A stretch of DNA of 37,232 nucleotides from assembly GCA_964370625.1 (NCBI GenBank), contig CAYJKB010000017.1:1-37232 (forward strand), given 5' to 3'. The stretch comes from CAYJKB01 sp964370625 (GTDB lineage Bacteria > Bacillota > Clostridia > Oscillospirales > Butyricicoccaceae). Positions 14,581-22,294 of this stretch are shown in pieces. Both the position numbers and the translations under genes were made by a program. Numbering within the stretch: the stretch's first letter is position 1; each line of letters starts with the position of its first letter. The notes beneath the pieces are model-generated. The model made no database searches, was not told the DNA's origin, and saw only the letters and a list, made by a program, of their open reading frames with translations.

Positions 14581-17500
14581 TTAAGCGATAGTGATTGTTA
14601 CGTCACCAGTAACATCAGCAGGAATTGTTAATGTTACTGTAGCTGGAATAATAGTATTATCATCTGTATCAGTAACAGTAATAGTTGCAGTATCTATAGT
14701 AGTGCTTCCAACTTTAGCTGTAATAGTGATAGTACCATCAGCATCAGCAACTTTATCAGCAGTTGCTTCAAAAACAACATCTACAGCAGCAGTACCATCT
14801 ACATCTTGTGCATTAGTTGCAGCAACTGTGTATTTTGCAGTACCGATAGTTACTTCTGTAGCAGAAGTTGCAGCGATAGTATAAATTACATTTGTAACAT
14901 AGTTTGCATTAGCAAGTGCAATTTCAGCCATAGCTTTTGCAGCGCTATCATAATCCGTGTAGTTTGTAGAATTAATTACAAGTGTATCTTGAATATAAGT
15001 TACACCAGCAGCTGTAAGAACTTCTGTACCCGCTGGAAGACCAGTTGTTGCATGAGTTGGAAGACCAGCTACGATATTTTTAGCATCAACTACAGCTTGT
15101 GTAGCATCAGCAACGTCTACTGTTAGGTTAGCTGAATCGCCATTGATGTCATCGTTTTTATCAACGAATACAGCTTTAGCTAGCTCGTAACCAGTTTTAT
15201 TTTCGAATATAACAATAGCATTTTTAGTTGCAGTAGTAGTTGTTACGCCAGCAACTGTTGCTTCGCTTGTGTCAGCTTTACGGTAAGAGTTAGCACCTTT
15301 AGCTGTTTCAGCTACTTCAACACCTACTACTAGAGTATCAGCGTCAGCTGTGTAAGCTGTGCCACCCCATTGAGTGATGTAAGTTGAAGCTGTATCTTTG
15401 ATAGCTATGATTTCAGCATTATTAGCAATAGTTCTTGAACCAATAGCCGTGCTAGCATTACCAGAAACTACATCGCTACCATTAATTGAGTAAGCTGTAA
15501 CTTTTGATTTTGAAACTTCGCCATCTTCAACAGCGTCGTATACTACATAGTCACCGTCAACAATTGTGCCAACTGTGTTACCATCAATAACAAGTTCAAC
15601 TTCACCTTCAGCTGTCCACACTGTGTATTCAGTGTTTGAACCGTTAGTGTAAGTACCGTCACCAGTTACATAACCGTAAACAGTTTCTTTACCAGCTGCA
15701 CTTGGAGCTGATTCAGCATAAATAGCAAATGCTTTAACAATACCATCTTCTTCAATATAAGTAGAAATAGTAGGCTCATCAGCTGTTAGAACACCTTTGT
15801 CTAAGTCATGGTCATATTCGTCAATACCATCAATTGTAGCAAGGTCAGTTACTTTGTAAACGCCCCACTCTTTATCATCTTCAGCATATACGAATGCAAC
15901 AGCATCAGTCGCTACAGGCATTGCTGAATTAGCAACAGTTGTATCAAGTGTAAATGTTTTCGCATCTTCATCATATTTAGATATAACTGCATCATCTCTT
16001 ACGCTATCTTTTTCGATTTCAGCTGTGTCGCCGTCATCTTTAGTTGAGTATTCAACTAGAGTGTTAAGAGCAAGTTCTGCGTCATCAGCATCACCAGTAC
16101 CCCAAGTATTGTAAACGCCATCTGAATCATCTAAATCATAAACTACAGAAGCACCATCAGCTTGGTATAGTTTAATTTGGTCATTTACGCCATCAGCACC
16201 TGAAGTGATTACTGCGTAGTTTTTGATAGCGTCATCAGATGCCATAGCAGCAACCCAAAGACCACCGTCAACGATTACATTGTAATCAATACCAACGTCT
16301 GAATCTTCAACTGCTGGGTTAGCACCAGTTGTAGCTAAATCGTAATCTTCAACTGTTTCAACAACTGAAGTTTTTACGCTAAATGTAGTTGCAGGGTTAG
16401 TAGAAGTGTAAGTAATACTATCTACTTCAAGGTTTCTTTTGTAGAAAGTTTCGTCGTTAATTTCGATTTCGTCTGCACCTTTAAGAGCAGTCATTTCGCC
16501 TTCAACGATGTCAGCTTTTTCAACTACATAAGTATCACCGAATAGTTTTGAGTAAACAACGATGTCTTCATCATCCATACCTTCGTATGCAACAACATCA
16601 TCTAAGTCTTGATTACCTATAGTTGCAAATTGAACTTCATCATCAAGAACATCAACTACTTGGTCGTACATTCTTTCAGTTACGAAGATAGTAGCGATAT
16701 CGCCATCTTCATTTTCGATAAGTTTAACTTGGTCAGCTGAGTTTACATCAAATGTACCTTTAATGTATTCTGCACTAGCTTGAGTTTCAGTCATGTAAGT
16801 ATCGTTATCATCATAGTTTGTAATAACTTGTACATATTCTTTATCAGCATCGTTTGTCGCTGGTTTGTAGTCTGTTCCATCGATTTCAATGTTGTTCACT
16901 TCAGTGTTAGCATCGTTCATTTCGATGTCAAGATCAGCTTTGATTACGCTGTGAGCAGTAGTGTCACCACTTAGACGAACGCCGTATACTCTGTCATCTT
17001 TAATATCGTAACCTGAACCGTCTTTATCTTGATAAAGAACAACAACTTCTTCACCGATCATAGATAAATCCATGTCATATGCGAAAGTTTCGCTCTCATC
17101 TTGGTCTTCTCCACCCATTTCGATACGGATTTCGCCATCTTTAACGTTTCCGCCGTAAGAGTAGTCGCCGTTACCCATGTAAACGCCTTCAAATTCTACT
17201 AAATCTAAGAATTTGTAACCAACAGATACAGGAGCACCTTTAACTTCGTCTTTTACGAAAGCGTCGATGTCTTTTGAATATTCAACAGTGTCTACTGAAA
17301 GTAGGTTGTTAAGCATGATAGCAACGATTTCACGAAGAGCGCCTTCAGTAGCAGCACCAGTGTTAACGTCATCTAAGATACCTTCAACTGTAGCAAGTTC
17401 AGCAGTTGAAAGAGCCCATGAAGGACCAACTAGACCAGCTTTATCAGCTTGGTAACCAGCAACAGTAAGCATCATTTTAGCTGCTTCAACAACTGTTACA

Positions 17501-17886
17501 GGAGCGTTAGGATCGAATACACCGTAACCTTTACCAGCGATGATACCGTTAGCGTAACAGAAGTTTACGTAACCGATAGCCCACTCAGCGTTACCCATAT
17601 CAACGAAAGGATTTTGGATTGAAGTTTCCCAGAAAGAAGCATCAGTTTGTCCACCGTTGTATAGTGTGTAGATCATTTTTGCCATTTCAGCACGAGTTAC
17701 CACTTTTTCTGGTCCGAATGAACCATCTGGGTAACCTTGGATAATGCTAAGAGCAACCATGTTGTCAACAGCATCAGTAGCGTCAGCAGAAATGCTATCA
17801 GCATCTGTGAACGCAGCGCCAGCTAGCATTGATAGTGACATCGTTGAAGCTAGTGTAAGCGCAAGAACTTTTTTTAAAGTTTTCAT
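14581..17886 (-). CDS. SLH-domain surface (S-layer-like) protein
   Basis: This 1101-residue secreted protein starts with a clear signal peptide (MKTLKKVLALTLAST, then a hydrophobic core, cleavage probably near AGAAF at about 22-26). SLH repeats follow: one at about 27-80 with intact TRAE, a second at about 91-147 where TRAE is TVVE, and a third, degenerate one at about 150-215. SLH domains bind pyruvylated cell-wall polysaccharide. The remaining 880 residues are acidic, rich in Asp, Ala, Thr and Val, and probably beta-sheet; the last 100 look Ig-like. Size, codon bias toward well-read codons, a consensus GAGGAGG site and a single-gene unit suggest a major surface protein, perhaps the S-layer subunit. 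Confidence 0.9.
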   Translation of the reverse strand: MKTLKKVLALTLASTMSLSMLAGAAFTDADSISADATDAVDNMVALSIIQGYPDGSFGPEKVVTRAEMAKMIYTLYNGGQTDASFWETSIQNPFVDMGNAEWAIGYVNFCYANGIIAGKGYGVFDPNAPVTVVEAAKMMLTVAGYQADKAGLVGPSWALSTAELATVEGILDDVNTGAATEGALREIVAIMLNNLLSVDTVEYSKDIDAFVKDEVKGAPVSVGYKFLDLVEFEGVYMGNGDYSYGGNVKDGEIRIEMGGEDQDESETFAYDMDLSMIGEEVVVLYQDKDGSGYDIKDDRVYGVRLSGDTTAHSVIKADLDIEMNDANTEVNNIEIDGTDYKPATNDADKEYVQVITNYDDNDTYMTETQASAEYIKGTFDVNSADQVKLIENEDGDIATIFVTERMYDQVVDVLDDEVQFATIGNQDLDDVVAYEGMDDEDIVVYSKLFGDTYVVEKADIVEGEMTALKGADEIEINDETFYKRNLEVDSITYTSTNPATTFSVKTSVVETVEDYDLATTGANPAVEDSDVGIDYNVIVDGGLWVAAMASDDAIKNYAVITSGADGVNDQIKLYQADGASVVYDLDDSDGVYNTWGTGDADDAELALNTLVEYSTKDDGDTAEIEKDSVRDDAVISKYDEDAKTFTLDTTVANSAMPVATDAVAFVYAEDDKEWGVYKVTDLATIDGIDEYDHDLDKGVLTADEPTISTYIEEDGIVKAFAIYAESAPSAAGKETVYGYVTGDGTYTNGSNTEYTVWTAEGEVELVIDGNTVGTIVDGDYVVYDAVEDGEVSKSKVTAYSINGSDVVSGNASTAIGSRTIANNAEIIAIKDTASTYITQWGGTAYTADADTLVVGVEVAETAKGANSYRKADTSEATVAGVTTTTATKNAIVIFENKTGYELAKAVFVDKNDDINGDSANLTVDVADATQAVVDAKNIVAGLPTHATTGLPAGTEVLTAAGVTYIQDTLVINSTNYTDYDSAAKAMAEIALANANYVTNVIYTIAATSATEVTIGTAKYTVAATNAQDVDGTAAVDVVFEATADKVADADGTITITAKVGSTTIDTATITVTDTDDNTIIPATVTLTIPADVTGDVTITIA

Positions 17887-17931
17887 GTTTTTAATTCCTC
17901 CTCAAAATTTAGGCTATTTGCCTTTGTAGAT

Positions 17932-17960
17932 ACTTTACCAAATAAAGCACATGTTGTAAA
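17932..17960 (-). promoter_or_regulatory. Promoter for the SLH surface-protein gene
   Basis: Minus strand TTTACA (17955-17960), 17 nt, TAAAGT (17932-17937). The leader is about 40 nt and contains the GAGGAGG ribosome binding site at 17897-17903. Confidence 0.65.
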
Positions 17961-17986
17961 TACTTTTTGCGTATATGTAATATTAC

Positions 17987-18010
17987 TGTAACATTTCTCG
18001 TAATGTTACA
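17987..18010. promoter_or_regulatory. Inverted repeat upstream of the surface-protein promoter
   Basis: TGTAACAT (17987-17994) and ATGTTACA (18003-18010) are perfect arms around an 8-bp centre. The element lies 26 bp upstream of the -35 box, where an activator could bind. Function is inferred from position only. Confidence 0.4.
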
Positions 18011-18060
18011 AAACTGGCTTTTGAATGTAATATAATTTTCTTATATTTCTTAGATTGCTT

Positions 18061-18099
18061 AAAAAATAAAAAAGAGTGACCTTTAAACAAAGTCACTCT
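18061..18099 (-). terminator. Intrinsic terminator after the HPr-like gene
   Basis: Minus strand AGAGTGAC (18092-18099) pairs with GTCACTCT (18073-18080), followed by TTTTTTATTTTTT. It begins 12 bp beyond the stop codon. Confidence 0.9.
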
Positions 18100-18110
18100 G
18101 TTAAATTTAA

Positions 18111-18350
18111 TTAATCTTCGTCGATTTCAAGATATTCTTTTAAATCAGCAAATAGATTTTTAGTATCAACATCATCTTCAACAACTAAAGATAAAGGCTC
18201 ATTTAATCCTAAAATGAACATACCTAGTAAAGATTTTGCATCTACCATACCACTTTTCCCATGAATCCAAATATCATATGAATATTGAGATACAATAGCA
18301 TTAATTTTTTGAATGTCTCCAGTGTTTTTAACTCTGATAGTACGTGTCAT
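18111..18350 (-). CDS. HPr-like protein lacking the phosphocarrier histidine (Crh-like)
   Basis: The 79 residues have the length and layout of HPr of the phosphotransferase system, but the active-site HARP motif is absent: around residues 11-16 the sequence reads GDIQKI. The regulatory-serine region is kept (VDAKSLLGMF at about 36-45, matching VNAKSIMG around Ser46 of Bacillus HPr and Crh). The protein therefore cannot carry phosphate in the PTS way but could be a target of HPr kinase or a partner of a CcpA-like regulator. That is inference, and Bacillus Crh, which lost its histidine, is the precedent. The ATG at 18350 follows GGAGG; an upstream in-frame start at 18407 has no such site. It is a monocistronic gene. 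Confidence 0.75.
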   Translation of the reverse strand: MTRTIRVKNTGDIQKINAIVSQYSYDIWIHGKSGMVDAKSLLGMFILGLNEPLSLVVEDDVDTKNLFADLKEYLEIDED

Positions 18351-18398
18351 GTTTATTCCTCCATATAAGTTGTGATTTCCAATAGTTACTATATTTAC

Positions 18399-18404
18399 AT
18401 TATA
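18399..18404 (-). promoter_or_regulatory. Candidate -10 box for the HPr-like gene
   Basis: Minus-strand TATAAT preceded directly by TG, about 50 bp before the start codon. No good -35 lies 17 nt upstream. A second TATAAT with an extended TGT lies further up at 18453-18458. Either could serve. Confidence 0.35.
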
Positions 18405-18566
18405 CAACTTGTTTTTAAAAATAGAAATATGTTTTTTTCATCAATTTGTACAATTATAACACTGCATTTTTGTGCATAACAACTGCTTGTGTATTTATAT
18501 AAGGTATTTTGTGTTAATTTTTAATATATTACTCTTAAATAATTTAATTGATAAATTAAAACATGA

Positions 18567-18607
18567 GAAAAGACTTTATCCCCATAGCATCAACACTGGG
18601 GATAAAG
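18567..18607 (-). terminator. Intrinsic terminator of the ribosomal superoperon, after rplQ
   Basis: CTTTATCCCC (18574-18583) pairs with GGGGATAAAG (18598-18607); the minus-strand product ends in TCTTTTC. It is the first terminator-like structure after the rplQ stop. Confidence 0.85.
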
Positions 18608-18630
18608 CCTTTATATTTTATGCAGATATA

Positions 18631-18972
18631 CTATACAAGTTCAATGATAGCCATTTCAGCACAGTCACCACGACGTGGGCCTGTTTTGATAATTCTTGTA
18701 TAACCACCGTTACGAGTATCATAGCTTGGTGCAATTTCAGAGAACACCTTAGTTACAACATCTTCTTTAGTGATAAAAGCAAGAGCTTGACGTCTTGTTG
18801 CTAGAGTATTTTTCTTACCTAAAGTAATCATTTTTTCTGCAAGTGGACGAACTTCTTTAGCTCTTGTAACAGTTGTTTCAATTCTGCCGTTTTCAAGTAG
18901 ATAAGTTACCATTGCACGAAGCATAGCACGTCTATGGTCACTATTTCTACCAAGTTTACGGTTTCCTGCCAT
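18631..18972 (-). CDS. rplQ: 50S ribosomal protein L17
   Basis: L17 (bL17) is a large-subunit protein near the exit-tunnel side. The 113 residues begin MAGNRKLGRNSDHRRAML, the family's signature N-terminus, and end in the usual IIKTGPRRGDCAEMAIIEL motif, so the short bacterial form is complete. The ATG at 18972 has AAAGGAGG upstream; an in-frame start 31 codons further up lacks one. It is the last gene of the alpha operon, after rpoA. The 137-bp spacer before it holds several hairpins, an unusually long gap for this pair. Confidence 0.97.
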   Translation of the reverse strand: MAGNRKLGRNSDHRRAMLRAMVTYLLENGRIETTVTRAKEVRPLAEKMITLGKKNTLATRRQALAFITKEDVVTKVFSEIAPSYDTRNGGYTRIIKTGPRRGDCAEMAIIELV

Positions 18973-19109
18973 TACAAATACCTCCTTTGTATGGTTTTCC
19001 GAATTTTTCGGAATTTTGCAATTTAGTTTTACTCTAAAGTGAAGTTTTTTAAAGGTAAACCCCACTTTAAAGTAATATATTTTGGAGTTTTAATAAAACT
19101 CTCTAAAGT
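18973..19109. repeat. Hairpin-rich spacer between rpoA and rplQ
   Basis: Three inverted repeats are seen: TTCCGAA/TTCGGAA (18997-19013, 3-nt loop), ACTCTAAAGTG/CACTTTAAAGT (19031-19073, two mismatches) and GAGTTTT/AAAACTC (19085-19101, 3-nt loop). None has a following T-run, so they look like processing or regulatory structures more than terminators. Confidence 0.55.
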
Positions 19110-20057
19110 TTAGTCTTCGCTTTTAGCTAAAGATAATTCCATAGCTTCTAGCTTGTGGATAACTTCTTCAAGTGATTTTCTTCCAAGATTACGAACTTTC
19201 ATCATGTCATCTTCAGAAGTGTTCACAAGATCTTCCACAGTATTGATACCGGCACGTTTTAAACAGTTGAATGAACGAACTGATAAATCCAGTTCTTCGA
19301 TTGTCATTTCAAGAATTTTATCTTGTTGACTTTCAGCTTTTTCAACAACTGTTGATCTCATACCGATTTCTTCGGATAAATCTACGAATAGATTTAAGTG
19401 GTCAGTTAATACTTTAGCACCTAGAGATACCGCATCACGAGCAGTAATAGTTCTATCTGTCCAAATTTCAAGTGTAAGTTTATCATAGTCAACCATGTTT
19501 CCTACACGTGTATTTTCGATAGAATAATTAACTTTATACACAGGTGTATAAATGCTATCTACAGGAATTGTTCCTATAGAATTTTGATGCTGTTTATTAC
19601 GTTCTGCTGGAACATATCCTCTACCATGACTTAAGGTAAGCTCTACTGATAGGCGTGCATCGCTCATAAGCGTAGCAATATGCAAATCAGGGTTTAAAAT
19701 TTCAACATCAGAATCTGCGTGAATGTCACCTGCGGTAACTACACCTTCACCTGAAGCTTCGATATAAACTGTTTTTGTTCCTTCGCAATGTAATTTAGCT
19801 ATGATGCCTTTTACATTAAGAACAATTTCAGTTACATCTTCTTTTACACCCGGAATTGTAGAAAATTCATGCTGAACGCCACCAATCTTGATGCTTGTTA
19901 CAGCTGTACCGGGAAGGGATGATAGTAAAATACGGCGTAGGGAGTTCCCTAGCGTTGTTCCATATCCACGTTCTAGCGGTTCTACTACAAATTTACCATA
20001 CGAACCGTCTTCCTCCAGAAATTCGCAATCAATACGAGGCTTCTCGATTTCAATCAT
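19110..20057 (-). CDS. rpoA: DNA-directed RNA polymerase alpha subunit
   Basis: RpoA forms the dimer that nucleates the polymerase core and, through its C-terminal domain, touches UP elements and activators. The 315 residues are full length: the N-terminal assembly domain to about 230 (with GYGTTLGNSLRRILLSSLPG), a linker, and the helix-hairpin-helix C-terminal domain at about 245-310 (VRSFNCLKRAGINTVEDL, then NLGRKSLEE). The arginine that contacts DNA in the Escherichia coli protein (R265) has a counterpart in VRS. It lies in the alpha operon after rpsD and before rplQ. Confidence 0.98.
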   Translation of the reverse strand: MIEIEKPRIDCEFLEEDGSYGKFVVEPLERGYGTTLGNSLRRILLSSLPGTAVTSIKIGGVQHEFSTIPGVKEDVTEIVLNVKGIIAKLHCEGTKTVYIEASGEGVVTAGDIHADSDVEILNPDLHIATLMSDARLSVELTLSHGRGYVPAERNKQHQNSIGTIPVDSIYTPVYKVNYSIENTRVGNMVDYDKLTLEIWTDRTITARDAVSLGAKVLTDHLNLFVDLSEEIGMRSTVVEKAESQQDKILEMTIEELDLSVRSFNCLKRAGINTVEDLVNTSEDDMMKVRNLGRKSLEEVIHKLEAMELSLAKSED

Positions 20058-20127
20058 TTATGATACCCTCCTTGTAACCGGCTTAATTGTATATATATAT
20101 TCGTCTTTATGTTGAGGATTGTTAGTA

Positions 20128-20721
20128 TTACTTAGAATAAAGTTCGACAATCAGATGTTCCTCTACGTCAAAATCAAGTTCTGTTCTAACAGGTTTTGCG
20201 TTAATTTTACCTTCGAACGCGTCTTTTTCTCTTGACATCCAAGATGGAGTTGAAGTCGCACCTTTTTCTTCAAGTAAAGTTTTGAATTTTGTAGTAGTTC
20301 TTGATTTTTCGCAAACGCCTACAACATCTCCAACTTTCACAGAATATGACGGAATATTTACACGTTGTCCGTTTACAGTAAAGTGAGCGTGGTTTACAAG
20401 TTGTCTTGCTTCACGTCTTGTGTTAGCAAATCCAAGTCTATAAACAATGCTGTCTAGTCTTAGTTCTAACAGTTCAAGTAGCACTTCACCAGTGATTCCA
20501 TGAGCTTTTTCAGCTTTTTCATAATATTTTCTAAATTGAGTTTCAAGTACGCCATAAACAAATTTAACTTTTTGTTTTTCGTTAAGTTGTAAACCGTATT
20601 CAGATTGTTTTCTCTTATTAGGCTTTGGGTTTCTGTTAGTTTCTTTATGAACTCCTAAAACCGCTGGAGAAATACCTAATGTTTTACATCTTTTTAGAAT
20701 TGGTTGTCTATTTTTAGCCAT
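20128..20721 (-). CDS. rpsD: 30S ribosomal protein S4
   Basis: S4 (uS4) starts 30S assembly on 16S rRNA and, in several bacteria, represses its own operon. The 197 residues start MAKNRQPILKRCKTLGIS. The N-terminal domain has only a single cysteine, so this is the zinc-free type. The S4 RNA-binding domain at about 88-150 is recognisable by LELRLDSIVYRLGFANTRREARQLV. The ATG at 20721 follows ATAGGAGGG; a longer in-frame version from 20766 would overlap rpsK and is unlikely. Normal place after rpsK and before rpoA. Confidence 0.97.
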   Translation of the reverse strand: MAKNRQPILKRCKTLGISPAVLGVHKETNRNPKPNKRKQSEYGLQLNEKQKVKFVYGVLETQFRKYYEKAEKAHGITGEVLLELLELRLDSIVYRLGFANTRREARQLVNHAHFTVNGQRVNIPSYSVKVGDVVGVCEKSRTTTKFKTLLEEKGATSTPSWMSREKDAFEGKINAKPVRTELDFDVEEHLIVELYSK

Positions 20722-20735
20722 TTGGTAAATCCCTC

Positions 20736-21137
20736 CTATACTCTTCTTCTTTTTGGTGGACGGCAACCGTTATGAGGAATTGGAGTAACATCTTTAATCA
20801 TGCTAACTTCAAGACCTGCAGCTTGAAGTGCACGGATAGCAGCTTCACGGCCTGAGCCTGGTCCTTTTACAAATACTTCTACAGATTTTAAACCGTGTTC
20901 CATAGCAGCTTTTGCTGCTGTTTCAGCAGCTGTTTGTGCTGCGAATGGAGTAGATTTTCTTGAGCCTCTAAAGCCCATTTCACCTGCAGATGCCCAAGAT
21001 AAAGCATTACCTTTTGTATCTGTAATAGTAACAATTGTGTTATTGAAAGAGGAGCGAATATGAGCTGCACCTTTTTCAATGTTTTTACGTTCACGACGGC
21101 GAGGTTTAGCTGCGCCTTTCTTTTGTGCTTTTGCCAT
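20736..21137 (-). CDS. rpsK: 30S ribosomal protein S11
   Basis: S11 (uS11) sits on the 30S platform and contacts mRNA in the exit channel. The 133-residue protein shows SSFNNTIVTITDTKGNALSW, GPGSGREAAIRAL and the invariant end NGCRPPKRRRV. The first 20 residues are lysine/arginine-rich, as usual in Firmicutes. It is 15 bp after rpsM and 14 bp before rpsD. Confidence 0.98.
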   Translation of the reverse strand: MAKAQKKGAAKPRRRERKNIEKGAAHIRSSFNNTIVTITDTKGNALSWASAGEMGFRGSRKSTPFAAQTAAETAAKAAMEHGLKSVEVFVKGPGSGREAAIRALQAAGLEVSMIKDVTPIPHNGCRPPKRRRV

Positions 21138-21152
21138 TTACTTGCTACCTCC

Positions 21153-21521
21153 TTACTTCTTCTTATTAGCGATAGTCTTTTTAGGACCTTTTCTTGTTCT
21201 TGCATTTGTTTTAGAACGTTGTCCACGAACTGGTAGACCACGTCTATGACGAATGCCTCTGTAACAGCCGATTTCTACAAGACGCTTAATGTTAAGCGCG
21301 ATGTCACGACGAAGGTCACCTTCAACCGTATAATCTCTGTCAATTGCTTCACGAAGTTTCGCAACGTCATCTTCTGTTAGGTCACGAACTCTTGTATCAG
21401 GGTTTACACCTGTTTTTTCTAGTATATCGTTTGATAACTTCCTACCGATACCGTAGATATAAGTTAAACCTATTTCTACTCTTTTCTCACGTGGAAGGTC
21501 AACACCGGCAATACGTGCCAT
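21153..21521 (-). CDS. rpsM: 30S ribosomal protein S13
   Basis: S13 (uS13) in the 30S head makes bridges to the 50S subunit and contacts the P-site tRNA. The 122 residues begin MARIAGVDLPREKRVEIGLT, include GCYRGIRHRRGLPVRGQR, and end in a basic NARTRKGPKKTIANKKK tail, all standard. The ATG at 21521, four codons inside the longest frame, has CCAGGAGGTG upstream. First ribosomal gene of the alpha operon section after rpmJ. Confidence 0.98.
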   Translation of the reverse strand: MARIAGVDLPREKRVEIGLTYIYGIGRKLSNDILEKTGVNPDTRVRDLTEDDVAKLREAIDRDYTVEGDLRRDIALNIKRLVEIGCYRGIRHRRGLPVRGQRSKTNARTRKGPKKTIANKKK

Positions 21522-21554
21522 ATTAATACGCACCTCCTGGCTTATATAATTTTC

Positions 21555-21668
21555 TTAGCCTTGTTTTTGTTTGTGTTTTGGGTTAATACAGATAACCATA
21601 ACACGACCTTTTCTACGAATAATTTTGCATTTTTCGCAGATTGGTTTTACTGATGGTCTTACTTTCAT
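21555..21668 (-). CDS. rpmJ: 50S ribosomal protein L36 (zinc-binding form)
   Basis: This gene is only 37 codons. The protein starts MKVRPSVKPICEKCKIIRRK and ends in INPKHKQKQG. Cysteines at 11, 14 and 27 with a histidine at 32 form the zinc ribbon of the C+ type L36 (bL36), a small 50S protein. The start is preceded by AGTGGAGG. It sits in the usual infA-rpmJ-rpsM order, but a 112-bp repeat-containing spacer separates it from infA. Confidence 0.96.
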   Translation of the reverse strand: MKVRPSVKPICEKCKIIRRKGRVMVICINPKHKQKQG

Positions 21669-21688
21669 TTTAGAAACCTCCACTGTTA

Positions 21689-21716
21689 AGTGAATAGTGA
21701 ACAGTGAATAGTGAAC
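21689..21716. repeat. Tandem 14-bp repeat between infA and rpmJ
   Basis: AGTGAATAGTGAAC occurs twice in perfect tandem, itself built of related 7-bp units. Further along (21730-21765) short TTTTTCA/TTTTCATT units of the complementary sense occur, so the transcript could fold GTGAA-type units onto TTCAC-type units. The sequence is non-coding and lies in an operon position that is usually only a few bases long. Confidence 0.7.
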
Positions 21717-21780
21717 AGTTTCCTGCCTTTTTCACTTTTCGACTTTCATTTTTCATTTTTCACTATAAAACCGAAAGGTT

Positions 21781-21999
21781 TTATTTTGATCTCCAAGTAA
21801 TTCTACCACGAGTTAAATCGTAAGGTGACATTTGCACAGTTACTTTGTCTCCTGGTAAAATTCTTATAAAATTCATTCTAAGTTTTCCAGAAATATGAGC
21901 TAAAATTTTATGCCCATTTGGAAGTTCAACTTGGAATGTCGCATTGGGCAGCGCCTCTATGACGGTACCTTCAAGCTCTATTACATCATCCTTCGCCAA
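21781..21999 (-). CDS. infA: Translation initiation factor IF-1
   Basis: IF-1 binds the 30S A site during initiation. The 72 residues are the exact family length, form a single S1/OB-fold domain, and show MAKDDVIELEGTVIEALPNA, GHKILAHISGKLRMNFIRI and the end YDLTRGRITWRSK. It lies between the KOW-domain gene and rpmJ, the common Firmicutes order. Confidence 0.98.
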   Translation of the reverse strand: MAKDDVIELEGTVIEALPNATFQVELPNGHKILAHISGKLRMNFIRILPGDKVTVQMSPYDLTRGRITWRSK

Positions 22000-22013
22000 A
22001 ATTTACTACCCCC

Positions 22014-22289
22014 TTAAGGTTTTTGGTCTGTGTCTTCGGAAAATTCCGAAAGAGCACGGCGTATATCATTATTTGTAATCTTGTCCCCAGACAATAGTTT
22101 AGTTGCCAATTTTTCATGACACGTTCCAACTTTTTGCCCGTGTTTCTGTTTTTTGCGTTTAGGATTTGTAATCCCTCTGGCTTTTCCATCAACAAGATAC
22201 ATATATCCATCTTCAGTTGCAGATATGACAATGGAAAACTTTCCTGTGTCTCTTCCCTTTGTAGATATGATAATGTCTGTTATATTCAT
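22014..22289 (-). CDS. KOW-domain RNA-binding protein (L14e/L24-like)
   Basis: This 91-residue protein has an N-terminal KOW-like segment (about 4-45, with STKGRDTGKFSIVI) followed by a lysine-rich NPKRKKQKHGQKVG stretch and a short acidic tail. Such genes sit between map and infA in many Clostridia and are annotated as RNA-binding proteins related to ribosomal L14e. Binding to rRNA or the ribosome is likely; the role is not established. Its stop is 14 bp before infA and its start 5 bp after map, so it is translated with them. Confidence 0.85.
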   Translation of the reverse strand: MNITDIIISTKGRDTGKFSIVISATEDGYMYLVDGKARGITNPKRKKQKHGQKVGTCHEKLATKLLSGDKITNNDIRRALSEFSEDTDQKP

Positions 22290-22294
22290 GAGAT

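Noticed and set aside
14590..17930. Several open frames on the plus strand opposite the surface-protein gene
   Set aside because: They lack ribosome binding sites, have low-complexity Ser/Val/Thr or Cys/Ser composition, and mirror the biased codons of the real gene.
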